A stretch of DNA of 21,581 nucleotides from DAOVDI01 sp965373045 (GCA_965373045.1 CBDVEQ010000015.1:1-21581), one strand, 5' to 3'. Counted from the first letter of the stretch, positions 6,502-15,802 are shown. Translations and numbers: made by a program. Notes: generated by a model not told the origin, from the sequence alone.

Positions 6502-8127
6502 CCATCTGATAATAAAATTCACAAGGATGATATTCACAAATTCATAGCTAAAGGTCGAAAACAGGGTTATCTGCTCTATGATGAAATTGACAAAACCTTC
6601 CAGAAGAGAGGTTATTCTTCCGCAATATTTGACGCTTTTCTCAGCTCCTTGGAGGATTACGGCATTAAAATCCGTGAAAGACGACGATCATCCACTCCGA
6701 AAAGGCGTAAAAGTGACCTGGTTTCTATTGAGGGACTGGAACGCACAACAGATCCCGTTAAGCTCTATCTCAGAGAAATGGGAAACATCTCACTTCTCAC
6801 CAGGGAAGGCGAGGTCACCATAGCAAAGGAGATCGAAAGGGGTGAAATATCAATCATCAAAGCTCTCTCCAAAACCCGGCTTGTCCTTTACAATGTTCTT
6901 GAGATCGAAGACAGGATCCACGAAGATCCGGATATCATCCGGGAAATGTTCGAATTGAGCGATGATGACATCGCCGATGGAAAACTGGAGGATATATCTG
7001 AGCAGATTCTTGATAAAATCCGAAAGATCAGGGCTATGAGTAACAAACTTGATAAAATCCCGAAGACAAAAAAGTTCAAGCTGACTCGGGGCCGTATCAT
7101 CGTTCAGATGAGCCGGGCCATCCGAAATCTCGGTATCCGTCCCAGTCATCGCGAGAATATCATAGAGACTCTGCGCAACAAATTGATCATTGTCAATGAT
7201 CTAGAGGAATTAAAAGAGGAATTGAATGCTTCCTTGAAGCAGGCAATCTTGCGTAAATCCAAACGTAAACAGGCTGATCTGAAAAAAGAGATCAGAGAAG
7301 TTAATAATAATCTCAGAACACTTCAACAAGAAATCGGTCTTGACTCTCAAGCTTTAAGAAAAACCATACGTGCCATCACAACAGGACGTCGTATAAGCAA
7401 CCAGGCAAAAAAAGACCTGGTAGCTGCAAATCTCAGATTGGTTGTTTCTATTGCAAAAAAATACAGCAACCGCGGTCTGCAGTTTCTGGACCTCATACAG
7501 GAAGGAAATATGGGGCTGATGAAGGCCGTGGACAAATTCGAATACAGAAGAGGATACAAATTTTCGACCTATGCAACATGGTGGATCAGGCAGGCCATTA
7601 CTCGTGCCATAGCAGATCAGGCAAGAACTATCCGTATTCCAGTCCATATGATCGAAACGATCAACAAGCTCATCAGAGTCTCAAGGAGCCTTGTTCAAGA
7701 AATGGGCAGAGAGCCCTCGAGTGAGGAGATTGCAAAAAAAATGGATATTCCTATCCACAAGGTCAGAAAGATCATTAAGATCGCGCAGGAACCAATTTCA
7801 CTGGAGACTCCGATCGGCGAGGAAGAAGACAGCCATCTGAGCGACTTTATCGAAGACAAGGTCATCCCCTCTCCTCCGGATACCGTTATCCATATTAATC
7901 TGAGAGAACAGATCGGAGACGCCCTGAGAACATTGACTGATAGAGAGGCAAAGGTCCTAAAGATGAGATTCGGGTTGGGAGATGGGAATGAACACACCTT
8001 GGAAGAGGTGGGTCAACAGTTTAAAGTTACTCGAGAGCGGATCCGGCAGATCGAGGCCAAAGCTTTAAGAAAACTCAAACATCCCAGCCGAAGCCGAAAA
8101 TTAAAGTCTTTTACAGCAGTAGATTAA
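6499..8127 (+). CDS. rpoD: primary RNA polymerase sigma factor (RpoD, sigma-70)
   Basis: The housekeeping sigma factor. It directs RNA polymerase to promoters of the TTGACA/TATAAT type, the kind seen throughout this window. At 542 residues it begins with a TTG supported by AGGAG. Region 1.1 is short (about 1-75). Region 1.2 is at 85-116 (DPVKLYLREMGNISLLTREGE). A charged non-conserved stretch of about 170 residues follows. Regions 2.1-2.4 lie at about 303-385 (LRLVVSIAKKYSNRGL, DLIQEGNMGL, KFSTYATWWIRQAI). Region 3 is at about 386-460, and region 4 with the -35-binding helix-turn-helix is at about 478-538 (LTDREAKVLKMRFGL, TLEEVGQQFKVTRERIRQIEAKAL). No key element is missing. It is translated from the dnaG transcript, and a tRNA with its own promoter follows. 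Confidence 0.97.
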   Translation: MPSDNKIHKDDIHKFIAKGRKQGYLLYDEIDKTFQKRGYSSAIFDAFLSSLEDYGIKIRERRRSSTPKRRKSDLVSIEGLERTTDPVKLYLREMGNISLLTREGEVTIAKEIERGEISIIKALSKTRLVLYNVLEIEDRIHEDPDIIREMFELSDDDIADGKLEDISEQILDKIRKIRAMSNKLDKIPKTKKFKLTRGRIIVQMSRAIRNLGIRPSHRENIIETLRNKLIIVNDLEELKEELNASLKQAILRKSKRKQADLKKEIREVNNNLRTLQQEIGLDSQALRKTIRAITTGRRISNQAKKDLVAANLRLVVSIAKKYSNRGLQFLDLIQEGNMGLMKAVDKFEYRRGYKFSTYATWWIRQAITRAIADQARTIRIPVHMIETINKLIRVSRSLVQEMGREPSSEEIAKKMDIPIHKVRKIIKIAQEPISLETPIGEEEDSHLSDFIEDKVIPSPPDTVIHINLREQIGDALRTLTDREAKVLKMRFGLGDGNEHTLEEVGQQFKVTRERIRQIEAKALRKLKHPSRSRKLKSFTAVD

Positions 8128-8157
8128 CCTTCTATGAGTCGAATTCTGGCACTTTGA

Positions 8158-8186
8158 TTGACTAGAGGATTGATATTTGCTATAAG
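8158..8186 (+). promoter_or_regulatory. promoter of tRNA-Ile and the downstream zinc-ribbon gene
   Basis: -35 TTGACT (8158-8163), 17-base spacer, -10 TATAAG (8181-8186) with a TGC extension. The mature tRNA begins 10 bases after the -10. Confidence 0.7.
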
Positions 8187-8195
8187 GATGTGGTA

Positions 8196-8267
8196 GGGCC
8201 TATAGCTCAGCGGTAGAGCCACCGGCTCATAACCGGTTGGTCCCAGGTTCGAATCCTGGTAGGCCCA
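8196..8267 (+). tRNA. tRNA with CAU anticodon, probably tRNA-Ile2 (lysidine-modified, reads AUA)
   Basis: The full cloverleaf is visible. Acceptor stem GGGCCTA pairs with TAGGCCC; the D arm is AGCTCAGCGGTAGAGC; the anticodon stem ACCGG/CCGGT encloses loop CTCATAA with anticodon CAT; the T arm is CCAGG-TTCGAAT-CCTGG, with discriminator A at 8267. CCA is not encoded. The GGGCCT acceptor resembles isoleucine tRNAs rather than elongator tRNA-Met or the initiator (no C1:A72 mismatch and no run of three G:C pairs at the base of the anticodon stem). I therefore favour Ile2, which would need TilS modification; tRNA-Met cannot be excluded by eye. Confidence 0.92.
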
Positions 8268-8277
8268 TTTCATTGCC

Positions 8278-8291
8278 GAGGAAACGATGTG
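8278..8291 (+). promoter_or_regulatory. ribosome binding site and GTG start of the zinc-ribbon gene
   Basis: GAGG (8278-8281), 7 bases, then GTG (8289-8291). The ATG at 8287 is in a different frame and is not the start. Confidence 0.6.
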
Positions 8292-9017
8292 GAAACTGTA
8301 TTTAACTATATGATTCAACTGCAAAAACTGGACAACCATATCCATGAAGTCTCCCTTTTCCTCGAAAGCATCCCCTCCCAGATCTCCTCGATCGACTCTG
8401 AAATCAAGGAAAGCGAGCAGATCGTCGAAAAAGCAAAAAATAAACTGGAGCAGAACCAGCAAAAACGCCGTGATCTTGAATCAGATGTCCAAAGCCTGAA
8501 AGACAAACTGGCCAAATACAAAAGCCAGCTCAATATGGTCAGGACGAATATAGAGTACAGGTCTCTACTCAAAGAAATCGATGATGGGCAGGTAATGATC
8601 GATTCAAGAGAAGAGGACATCATCAATGCAATGATGACGGCGGACAAACTTGAGGAAATAATCCAGGATGCCTGTCAGGAAGCAGCTAAAACCAAGGATG
8701 CGCTGTCGAAAAAAAAGGATGATCTCAACGGGTCCAAAGACATCCAGGAACAGGAAATGGCGAAACTCCTTCAACAGAGAAAAGAACTGCTGCCCGGAAT
8801 CCCATCGGATTCGATAAATATTTACTCCAAATTGGCAAAAAAATTGGAAGGAATCGCTCTGTCTCCTGTTACTGATGAATTCTGCGCGATGTGCTATATG
8901 CGCATACGCCCTCAGATGCTGAACGAGATCAAGACTAAAAGCAAGATCATTCTCTGCGAAAACTGCGGACGTATTCTCTATTTTAAAGAAGGAGACGAAG
9001 CGGATCAATCAGCGTAA
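8289..9017 (+). CDS. coiled-coil protein with C-terminal C4-type zinc ribbon (DUF164 / zf-RING_7 family)
   Basis: The 242 residues form a long, highly charged helical hairpin (about 5-165), rich in heptad-like leucines with E/K/Q, followed by a zinc ribbon. The ribbon cysteines C199, C202, C223 and C226 appear in FCAMCYMRIRPQ and ILCENCGRILYF. This is the architecture of the conserved but poorly understood DUF164 family, thought to bind nucleic acid or protein through the ribbon. There is no signal peptide or membrane segment. Translation starts at a GTG with GAGG upstream, only 21 bases after a tRNA gene, so the two probably share a transcript. Its 3' end overlaps the convergent fadD gene by 13 bases. 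Family assignment is confident; the molecular role is not known. Confidence 0.88.
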   Translation: METVFNYMIQLQKLDNHIHEVSLFLESIPSQISSIDSEIKESEQIVEKAKNKLEQNQQKRRDLESDVQSLKDKLAKYKSQLNMVRTNIEYRSLLKEIDDGQVMIDSREEDIINAMMTADKLEEIIQDACQEAAKTKDALSKKKDDLNGSKDIQEQEMAKLLQQRKELLPGIPSDSINIYSKLAKKLEGIALSPVTDEFCAMCYMRIRPQMLNEIKTKSKIILCENCGRILYFKEGDEADQSA

Positions 9018-10783
9018 AGCTTATTGATCTCCTTATTGTATTTATCCTCAACAATATTTCTCTTCACCTTCATGGAAGGAGTAATCTCTCCCTTATCAAT
9101 CTCAAACTCCCTGTCCAGTAGGACGATCTTCTTTACTTTTTCATAAGAGGCAAGATTGGGTGTCATCCGGTCGATTTCTGACTCAACAAAACTGATTATC
9201 TGCTCGTTTGCCGCAAGATCTGCATGTGACTTAAAGTCGATCTTGTTCAATGCTGCATATTCTTCCAGTTTTTCATATTCAGGAATCACAAGGGCCGAGA
9301 TAAATTTCCGCTGATCTCCGACAACAACAATATTGGAAATATAAGGATTGGTTTTCACCAAATTCTCGATCTGCTGAGGAGCGACATTTTTTCCACCCGC
9401 AGTCACAATAATGTCTTTTTTCCTATCTGTTATGACCAGAAACCCGTCATCATCCAGATGGCCGATATCTCCTGTTAAAAGCCAGTCGCCATCCATCACT
9501 TCAGCGGTCGCTACATCCATTTTATAGTAACCCTTCATGATATTCGGGCCTTTTGCCAAAATCTCACCATCTTCCGCGATCTTTACCTCAACACCGGGAA
9601 GAAGCTTTCCTACTGTACCAAATCTCAGGTTGTCAAATGTATTGATAGAAATGACCGGGGAAGTTTCTGTCAAACCATATCCTTCCAGAACCACGATTCC
9701 TATGGCATAAAAGAACTCTGCAATATCCTTTGCCAGGGCTGCTCCGCCCGAGACAAAGAACCGAACCCTCCCACCAGTCTTCGCGACTATCTTTGAAAAG
9801 ACAAGTTTATTAGCCACTTTTCTTTTAAACTTGAGGCCTCCGGAAACAGGCTCTTTATTCAACATTTTTTTGCCATACTCCTTGCCTACTTTAACAGCCC
9901 AAAAGAATATCTTCCGTTTCAGGGAAGAACTGGCAAGGACATTGTCTATGACCTTGGCATAGATCTTTTCCAGCACACGGGGAACATTGACCATAATATG
10001 GGGCCGGATTTCCAACAAATTTTCGCCCAGAGTCTCCAGGCTTTCCGCATATGCGATGGAACATCCCTGGTGGACATAACCGAACGTCACCATTCTTTCC
10101 AGGACATGGGACAGTGGTAAAAAGGACAGGACTGTGTCTTTTTCTGTAATATCAATGATTTTTAAAACTTCTGTGATGTTGGACATAAAATTATCATGTG
10201 TCAGAATCACTCCCTTGGGCAGTCCGGTCGTCCCGGATGTGTAGATTATCGAGGCCACATCATCCGGTTTGACGGCAAGTGCCGTTTTTTCAAAAAGACC
10301 GGGGTCTTTTTGATCGAGCGCTTTTCCCTTTTCAAAAACTTCCTTCAGATTCAGCGCTCCATCAGGAGCTGTCTCCTGAAATGTGATAAAATGATCAACC
10401 TTCATCAGCTCGCTCCGGATAACTTCGATCTTTTCCCAAAGCTCCGGACTTGCGCAAATAAGAAATCTCGCATCCGAATTTTCTATGATATACTTCATCT
10501 GCTCAGGCACAAGAGAATTGTATATGGGAATCGTAATGCCCCCCAGGCAGAGGGATGCAAAATCCGACATCACCCATTCCGGGCAGTTCTCAGAAAGGAG
10601 TATCATCTTGTCTCCGGACTGAAAGCCCAGATCCTTTAATCCCAGTGCAAGGTATTTGACCCGATCCCCCCATTCCTCGGTCGAGATCGGTACATACTGC
10701 CCTTCCTTTTTGTACAGCATAAAGTCAGGTTTTGGATAGGATTTGATAGTATTCAAGAAAAGTTGACTAAGCGTCTTGATCAT
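9005..10783 (-). CDS. long-chain acyl-CoA synthetase (AMP-forming fatty acid--CoA ligase)
   Basis: Activates fatty acids with ATP and CoA to acyl-CoA via an acyl-adenylate; cytoplasmic or peripheral to the membrane. The 592 residues show the ANL superfamily motifs in order: P-loop YTSGTTGLPKG (181-191), SFLPLSHVLE near 230, EGYGLTETSPV near 370, GDWLLTGDIGHLDDDGF near 430, and DRKKDIIVTAGGKNVAPQQIEN containing the hinge. The catalytic C-terminal lysine (A10) appears as PSMKVKR near residue 575. The length and the 'SLVPEQ' and 'LSHVLER' segments fit the long-chain (FadD15/FACL) subgroup rather than acetyl-CoA synthetase. The start is firm: ATG at 10783 with AAGGAGG 5 bases upstream. It lies 78 bases after gyrA but has its own strong promoter in that gap. 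Chain-length preference cannot be read by eye. Confidence 0.93.
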   Translation of the reverse strand: MIKTLSQLFLNTIKSYPKPDFMLYKKEGQYVPISTEEWGDRVKYLALGLKDLGFQSGDKMILLSENCPEWVMSDFASLCLGGITIPIYNSLVPEQMKYIIENSDARFLICASPELWEKIEVIRSELMKVDHFITFQETAPDGALNLKEVFEKGKALDQKDPGLFEKTALAVKPDDVASIIYTSGTTGLPKGVILTHDNFMSNITEVLKIIDITEKDTVLSFLPLSHVLERMVTFGYVHQGCSIAYAESLETLGENLLEIRPHIMVNVPRVLEKIYAKVIDNVLASSSLKRKIFFWAVKVGKEYGKKMLNKEPVSGGLKFKRKVANKLVFSKIVAKTGGRVRFFVSGGAALAKDIAEFFYAIGIVVLEGYGLTETSPVISINTFDNLRFGTVGKLLPGVEVKIAEDGEILAKGPNIMKGYYKMDVATAEVMDGDWLLTGDIGHLDDDGFLVITDRKKDIIVTAGGKNVAPQQIENLVKTNPYISNIVVVGDQRKFISALVIPEYEKLEEYAALNKIDFKSHADLAANEQIISFVESEIDRMTPNLASYEKVKKIVLLDREFEIDKGEITPSMKVKRNIVEDKYNKEINKLYAD

Positions 10784-10788
10784 TTAAG

Positions 10789-10795
10789 CCTCCTT
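10789..10795 (-). promoter_or_regulatory. consensus Shine-Dalgarno of the acyl-CoA synthetase gene
   Basis: AAGGAGG, 5 bases before the ATG at 10783. It is the most complete ribosome binding site in the window. Confidence 0.7.
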
Positions 10796-10811
10796 CATAA
10801 TAAGTGGCTCA

Positions 10812-10841
10812 ATTTTATGTAAGTCAAGATGATAATGTCAA
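10812..10841 (-). promoter_or_regulatory. promoter of the acyl-CoA synthetase gene inside the gyrA-fadD gap
   Basis: On the minus strand, perfect -35 TTGACA (10841-10836), 18-base spacer, -10 TAAAAT (10817-10812). This allows expression independent of gyrBA. Confidence 0.65.
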
Positions 10842-10861
10842 GCTAATCTCTTCCGGGCTTT

Positions 10862-13282
10862 TCAGCTTTCAGTCGCCTTTGCCAAAGAGCAGACCTTGTC
10901 TTTTTCGTCAATATTGATGATCCTGACTCCCTGAGTAGCCCGTCCGATCGGCCTGACGGCGGTGGACTGGATCCGTATAACCTTGCCGTTCTGCGTGATA
11001 AAAAGTATTTCCTCATTGGATATTCCGGTCATCCCGATCGCCTTTCCCAGTTTCTTGTTGACTTTAAGATTGGCAACACCCAAGCCCCCCCTTCTATGTG
11101 TGGGGTAAAGTCTGACATCGGTCTTTTTTCCATATCCATTCTCACTGACTGTAAAAGCGAACTCTTCCTTTTCACTGATCACGATCATGCCGATTATTTT
11201 GTCCTTGGGATTCAATCGAATTCCCCTTACACCGGCAGCCTGCCGGCCCATGGGCCGGATCTGGCTTTCATGAAATTTAATAGCCTTACCCATCTCTGTG
11301 CCGATCATGATATCTGCTTTTCCGTCTGTGATCTTGACCATTATAAGTTCAGCCTTTGGATGTATGGTCATAGCCAGGATACCATTGCGCCGAATATTGC
11401 GGAAATCACTCAGTTTCGACTTCTTGATATGCCCGTCTGAACTCAACATCAGCAGATAGCGGTTTTCAGAAAATTCCTTGACCGCTACAATGGAAATCGC
11501 CCTCTCCCCTTGATCAAATTGGATCAGGTTGTTGATGAATTTTCCTCTGCCGGACACGCCAACATCAGGAACCTCCAGGGCTTTAAGCCAATGGAGCATT
11601 CCCTTGTTGGACAGAACAAGAAGATAGCTGTGTGTGGATACGACATATACATCCCGCACAATATCTTCGGCCTTCATCAAAATACCTTTTCTCCCTTTTC
11701 CTCCCCGGCTTTGGAAGCGGTAATTGCTTAGAGAAGTGCGTTTGACATAACCTGATGACGTGTAAGTGACGACCACTTCCTCTTCTTTAATCAGGTCTTC
11801 TGGATTGATCTCCTTTATGTCCTCACTCATGATCTCAGTCCTGCGTTTGTCCTGATACTTTTCCTTGACCTGCTCAAGCTCTTCAACGATGATCTTAAGT
11901 ATGAGTTTTTCGCTGCTTAGAATCTTTCTTAGTCTAGCGATGAGCTTTTTTAATTCTTTGTACTCTTTTTGTATTTTTTCCCGCTCCATCCCTGTCAATT
12001 TCTGGAGTTGGAGATCCAGTATAGCCTGAGCCTGTATTTTTGTCAGATGGAATTTTGTGATCAATCCGTTGCGGGCCTTATCGACCGTCTGTGATGCCCG
12101 GATCAATTTGATGATGGCATCCAGGTTATCAAGAGCAATAGTCAGGCCTTCCAGGATATGGGCACGGTGCTCGGCCTTTTTCAGCTCAAAACGTGTCCGT
12201 CTCCGAACCACATCCTGCCTGTGGGATATAAAATACCGCATCATATCCCGGAGGCCCATTAGTTTGGGCTGTTTCTCGAGGATCGCCAGAAGAATGATCC
12301 CATAAGAAATCTGAAGGGATGTGTGTTTATACAGACTGTTCAGGATGATCTCAGGAAGTTCACCCCTTTTAATCTCAAAAACAATGCGCATTCCGTCCCT
12401 GTCCGACTCGTCACGAATATCTGCCACTCCTTCTATCTTTTTACTGTTGACAAGTGCTGCAATATTTTCCAGAAGCCTCCCTTTGTTAACCTGATAAGGA
12501 ATCTCTGTGATAACTATACGGTCCCTATCGTTTTTTCTCCCACGCTCGATCAAAGCCCGGGCCCTTATTTTGATGGAACCTCTTCCCGTCTCATACGCAC
12601 TTCGGATACCGTCAAGACCAAATAAGAAACCACCTGTGGGAAAGTCAGGACCAGGCACAAATTCCATCAGCTTATCAAGTTTGGCATCCGGATTGTGGAT
12701 GAGATGGATAACACCGTCTATAACCTCGCTCAGATTGTGGGGAGGAATATTGGTCGCCATGCCCACGGCGATCCCAGAGCTGCCATTAACAAGCAAATTG
12801 GGAAACCTGGCGGGTAAAACTTCGGGCATTTCCAGGCTTTCATCATAATTAGGAACAAATCTGACAGTGTCTTTCTCGAGATCGGTTAAAAGTTCATGAG
12901 TGATCTTTTTCATCCGAACTTCGGTATACCGCATAGCTGCCGGAGGATCACCGTCTATGGACCCGAAGTTTCCCTGGCCGTCAACCAAGGGATAACGAAG
13001 GCTGAAGTCCTGAGCCATACGCACAAGAGCATCATAGGCCGCGGTATCTCCATGGGGATGATATTTTCCGATCACATCACCGACGATACGGGCAGATTTT
13101 TTATAAGGTTTATTCCATGAATTGCCGACATCATGCATGGCATAAAGTGTACGGCGGTGGACAGGCTTAAGCCCATCCTTGACATCCGGAATGGCCCGGC
13201 CCACTATCACGCTCATAGCGTAATCCAGATAAGACCGCCTCATTTCTTTTTCCAGGCTAATCTCTGTCAACTTGTCTGTCAT
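10862..13282 (-). CDS. gyrA: DNA gyrase subunit A
   Basis: Breakage-reunion subunit of gyrase, working as A2B2 with GyrB to introduce negative supercoils. I take the ATG at 13282, which has AAGGA 7 bases upstream and gives the family-like start MTDKLTEISLEKEM (806 residues); an in-frame ATG at 13300 would add six residues. In the numbering from 13300, the catalytic tyrosine is Y125 (AAMRYTE). The quinolone-determining region is HPHGDTAAYD, with Thr at the E. coli Ser83 position and the Asp87 equivalent kept. The C-terminal pinwheel follows the GyrA box QSRGGKG (530-536), which distinguishes GyrA from ParC. The acidic C-terminal tail of E. coli GyrA is absent. It lies downstream of gyrB with a gap of about 54 bases and is presumably co-transcribed. 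Confidence 0.97.
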   Translation of the reverse strand: MTDKLTEISLEKEMRRSYLDYAMSVIVGRAIPDVKDGLKPVHRRTLYAMHDVGNSWNKPYKKSARIVGDVIGKYHPHGDTAAYDALVRMAQDFSLRYPLVDGQGNFGSIDGDPPAAMRYTEVRMKKITHELLTDLEKDTVRFVPNYDESLEMPEVLPARFPNLLVNGSSGIAVGMATNIPPHNLSEVIDGVIHLIHNPDAKLDKLMEFVPGPDFPTGGFLFGLDGIRSAYETGRGSIKIRARALIERGRKNDRDRIVITEIPYQVNKGRLLENIAALVNSKKIEGVADIRDESDRDGMRIVFEIKRGELPEIILNSLYKHTSLQISYGIILLAILEKQPKLMGLRDMMRYFISHRQDVVRRRTRFELKKAEHRAHILEGLTIALDNLDAIIKLIRASQTVDKARNGLITKFHLTKIQAQAILDLQLQKLTGMEREKIQKEYKELKKLIARLRKILSSEKLILKIIVEELEQVKEKYQDKRRTEIMSEDIKEINPEDLIKEEEVVVTYTSSGYVKRTSLSNYRFQSRGGKGRKGILMKAEDIVRDVYVVSTHSYLLVLSNKGMLHWLKALEVPDVGVSGRGKFINNLIQFDQGERAISIVAVKEFSENRYLLMLSSDGHIKKSKLSDFRNIRRNGILAMTIHPKAELIMVKITDGKADIMIGTEMGKAIKFHESQIRPMGRQAAGVRGIRLNPKDKIIGMIVISEKEEFAFTVSENGYGKKTDVRLYPTHRRGGLGVANLKVNKKLGKAIGMTGISNEEILFITQNGKVIRIQSTAVRPIGRATQGVRIINIDEKDKVCSLAKATES

Positions 13283-13336
13283 TTGTGATTCCTTGGTCAT
13301 TTCTCTGCTATGCTTTTCTACTGTTCATTTATGGTA

Positions 13337-15721
13337 TTAAATATCCAGGTTCTGTGCTTCCAATGCATTTTCCTGAATGAATTTCTTCCGGGGTTCAACC
13401 TCATCTCCCATAAGAATGGTGAAGATCTTATCCGCTTCCACTGCATCCTGAATGGAAACCTTGAACATATACCGGATCTCGGGATTCATGGTGGTGTCCC
13501 ACAGTTGTTTTGGAGCCATCTCTCCCAGACCTTTGTACCTCTGGATCGTTACTCCTTTCTTTCCGTATTTATAGAGATGATCCAGCAGTTTTGATTCATT
13601 TTCAATAGTAATAGTCTCAGTGGAATTTAATATCTTAAAAGGCGGTTTGATCGTTTTTAGATCCCTTTCGATCTTGACCAGGTTACGATATTCCACAGAC
13701 CGGATCAGGCCGATATCCACTTTTGTAGTAATGCTCATTCCGTTGATATGGAAATCGACCGCCAGTTCGAAAGTCCCATGTTCCTCGTTTTTGCTCAAAA
13801 CAGAAACGATCTCCATGGCTTTCAATTCTTTTTGTATCTTTTCCATCTGCTTCTGACTTGTGAGAAATTCACGATTTTCAACACCGTTCTCCAGCAGGAT
13901 CTGAATCAGGAAAAACGGATAATCCCGGCGCTCCAGTATCTGAATAAAGCTTTTCCTGGCAATGATCTTCTTGAGATATCTTCTGAACTTGTCTCCCTTG
14001 ATCTCTTCTTTTTGGCCTTTGACCTTGAGCCGGAATTCCTCGGATATTTTTTTGAGCATGTATTCTTCAAAAGAGCGCTCATCAAGCAGATATTGGAAAG
14101 ACTTACCTCTTGAAATCTTGTACAGCGGAGGCTGCGCGATGAAGAGATGTCCCTTTTCTATAAGTAGGGGCATCTGCCGGTAGAAAAATGTCATTAGAAG
14201 CGTCCGGATATGCGACCCATCCACATCCGCATCAGTCATAACTATAACTTTATGGTATCTCAATTTTTCCAGGTTAAAATCCGCGCCTTCGACTCCTGTA
14301 CCCAGCGCAGAAATGATAATACCGATCTCTTCGCTCTTCAGAACTCTGTCGAACCGGGCTTTCTCAACATTCAGGATTTTTCCTTTAAGGGGCAATATCG
14401 CCTGGAACCGGCGATCCCTCGCTTGTTTTGCAGATCCGCCTGCAGAATCCCCTTCAACAAGGAATATTTCGCTCCGTGAAGGATCCCGCTCCTGACAGTC
14501 TGCAAGTTTTCCAGGGAGCGAAGTGGATTCAAGAACACCCTTGCGCCGTGCCAATTCGCGTGCCTTTCGGGCAGCCGCTCTGGCTCTGGCCGCATCCACC
14601 ACTTTCATCACGATCTTTCTAGACAGCGAAGGATTTTCTTCAAAAAAAATGGATAGCTGTTCATTCACAATGGATTCAACAATCCCCTTGATCTCGCTGT
14701 TACCCAGTTTTGTTTTGGTCTGTCCTTCGAACTGGGGATTTTTAATCTTCAGGCTCAGCACAGCACACAACCCTTCACGAGTATCATCTCCGGACAGGTT
14801 CTGTTTGAAGTCTTTGTTGAGTTTATGGGAATTGGCATAATGATTAATAGAGCGTGTCAGCGCTGCCTTAAAACCAATCAGGTGTGTTCCTCCCTCCGTG
14901 GTATTTATATTGTTTACAAAAGTAAAAATTGTTTCCGTATAACTTGTATTGTATTGGAGCGCCATCTCAACGATCACATCGTCACGGTTACTTTCAAAAC
15001 AGATCGGTTTGGGATTGATCGGCGTTTTATTCTGGTTCAGATACTGAACGAATTCCCTGATCCCACCCTTGTACTGAAACTCATGTGATTTTCCCGTTCT
15101 TTCATCCGCGATGGTGATCTTAAGACCTTTGTTCAGGAAAGACATTTCTCTTAGTCTCTGACTCAAAATATCGAAGTTAAAATCCGTGCTTTTGAACACT
15201 TCTACATCAGGCTTGAATGTGATTTTGGTGCCGGTATTTTTTGTCTTTCCGATTTTAGTCAGCTTGGAAGTGGGAATTCCCCGCTTATAGGCCTGGGTAT
15301 AAACACCTCCGTCTCTTTTTACCTCCAGTTCCAGATTTTCAGCAAGAGCGTTAACAACGGAAACACCAACACCATGAAGTCCACCAGATATATGGTAAGA
15401 TTTCTGGTCGAATTTTCCACCCGCATGCAGTGTTGTCATAACAATTTCAGCAGCCGGCTTCTTCTCTTTTTTGTGCATCCCCACTGGAATGCCGCGGCCG
15501 TTATCGATGACAGTAACGCTGGAGTCCACATGAATGGTTACCTCGATTCTGGAACAATATCCAGCCAGGGCTTCATCTATACTGTTGTCTACAACTTCAT
15601 AGACCAGATGATGCAGACCCTCCTGGCCTGTGCTGCCAATATACATAGCCGGGCGTTTCTTGACGGCTTCCAAACCTTTTAGGACTTTTATGCTTTCTGC
15701 CGTGTATTTTTTATTACTCAT
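13337..15721 (-). CDS. gyrB: DNA gyrase subunit B
   Basis: ATPase subunit of gyrase. The 794 residues start MSNKKYTAESIKVLKGLEAV at the ATG at 15721; the Shine-Dalgarno is weak. The GHKL ATPase domain has Glu42, Asn46 (YEVVDNSIDEA) and Asp73 (VIDNGRGIP), with the ATP lid GGLHGVGVSVVNAL at 113-126. The transducer domain follows. The TOPRIM domain has EGDSAGGSAKQARDR near 420 and DADVDGSHIRTLLMTFF near 495. An insertion of about 150 residues (roughly 560-720) precedes the C-terminal QRYKGLGEMAPKQLW. This long form is typical of Gram-negative GyrB (E. coli 804 residues) and absent from Bacillus (about 640). ParE would lack it, supporting gyrB. Its promoter lies in the spacer toward tRNA-Pro. Confidence 0.97.
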   Translation of the reverse strand: MSNKKYTAESIKVLKGLEAVKKRPAMYIGSTGQEGLHHLVYEVVDNSIDEALAGYCSRIEVTIHVDSSVTVIDNGRGIPVGMHKKEKKPAAEIVMTTLHAGGKFDQKSYHISGGLHGVGVSVVNALAENLELEVKRDGGVYTQAYKRGIPTSKLTKIGKTKNTGTKITFKPDVEVFKSTDFNFDILSQRLREMSFLNKGLKITIADERTGKSHEFQYKGGIREFVQYLNQNKTPINPKPICFESNRDDVIVEMALQYNTSYTETIFTFVNNINTTEGGTHLIGFKAALTRSINHYANSHKLNKDFKQNLSGDDTREGLCAVLSLKIKNPQFEGQTKTKLGNSEIKGIVESIVNEQLSIFFEENPSLSRKIVMKVVDAARARAAARKARELARRKGVLESTSLPGKLADCQERDPSRSEIFLVEGDSAGGSAKQARDRRFQAILPLKGKILNVEKARFDRVLKSEEIGIIISALGTGVEGADFNLEKLRYHKVIVMTDADVDGSHIRTLLMTFFYRQMPLLIEKGHLFIAQPPLYKISRGKSFQYLLDERSFEEYMLKKISEEFRLKVKGQKEEIKGDKFRRYLKKIIARKSFIQILERRDYPFFLIQILLENGVENREFLTSQKQMEKIQKELKAMEIVSVLSKNEEHGTFELAVDFHINGMSITTKVDIGLIRSVEYRNLVKIERDLKTIKPPFKILNSTETITIENESKLLDHLYKYGKKGVTIQRYKGLGEMAPKQLWDTTMNPEIRYMFKVSIQDAVEADKIFTILMGDEVEPRKKFIQENALEAQNLDI

Positions 15722-15802
15722 TTTGTTATTTCATTTTAGATAAAAATAGGGCTTCAGAGATGAAAATATCATAAAAACAAAGGGAAGTTTTTCGCATAAT
15801 TA

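Noticed and set aside
13030..13060. Threonine at the GyrA Ser83 position as an acquired quinolone-resistance mutation
   Set aside because: Threonine is the natural residue at this position in many bacteria, and the acidic residue four positions later is kept.
10862..15721. gyrB-gyrA being parE-parC (topoisomerase IV)
   Set aside because: GyrA has a recognisable GyrA box (QSRGGKG), and GyrB has the long insertion seen in Gram-negative gyrases.
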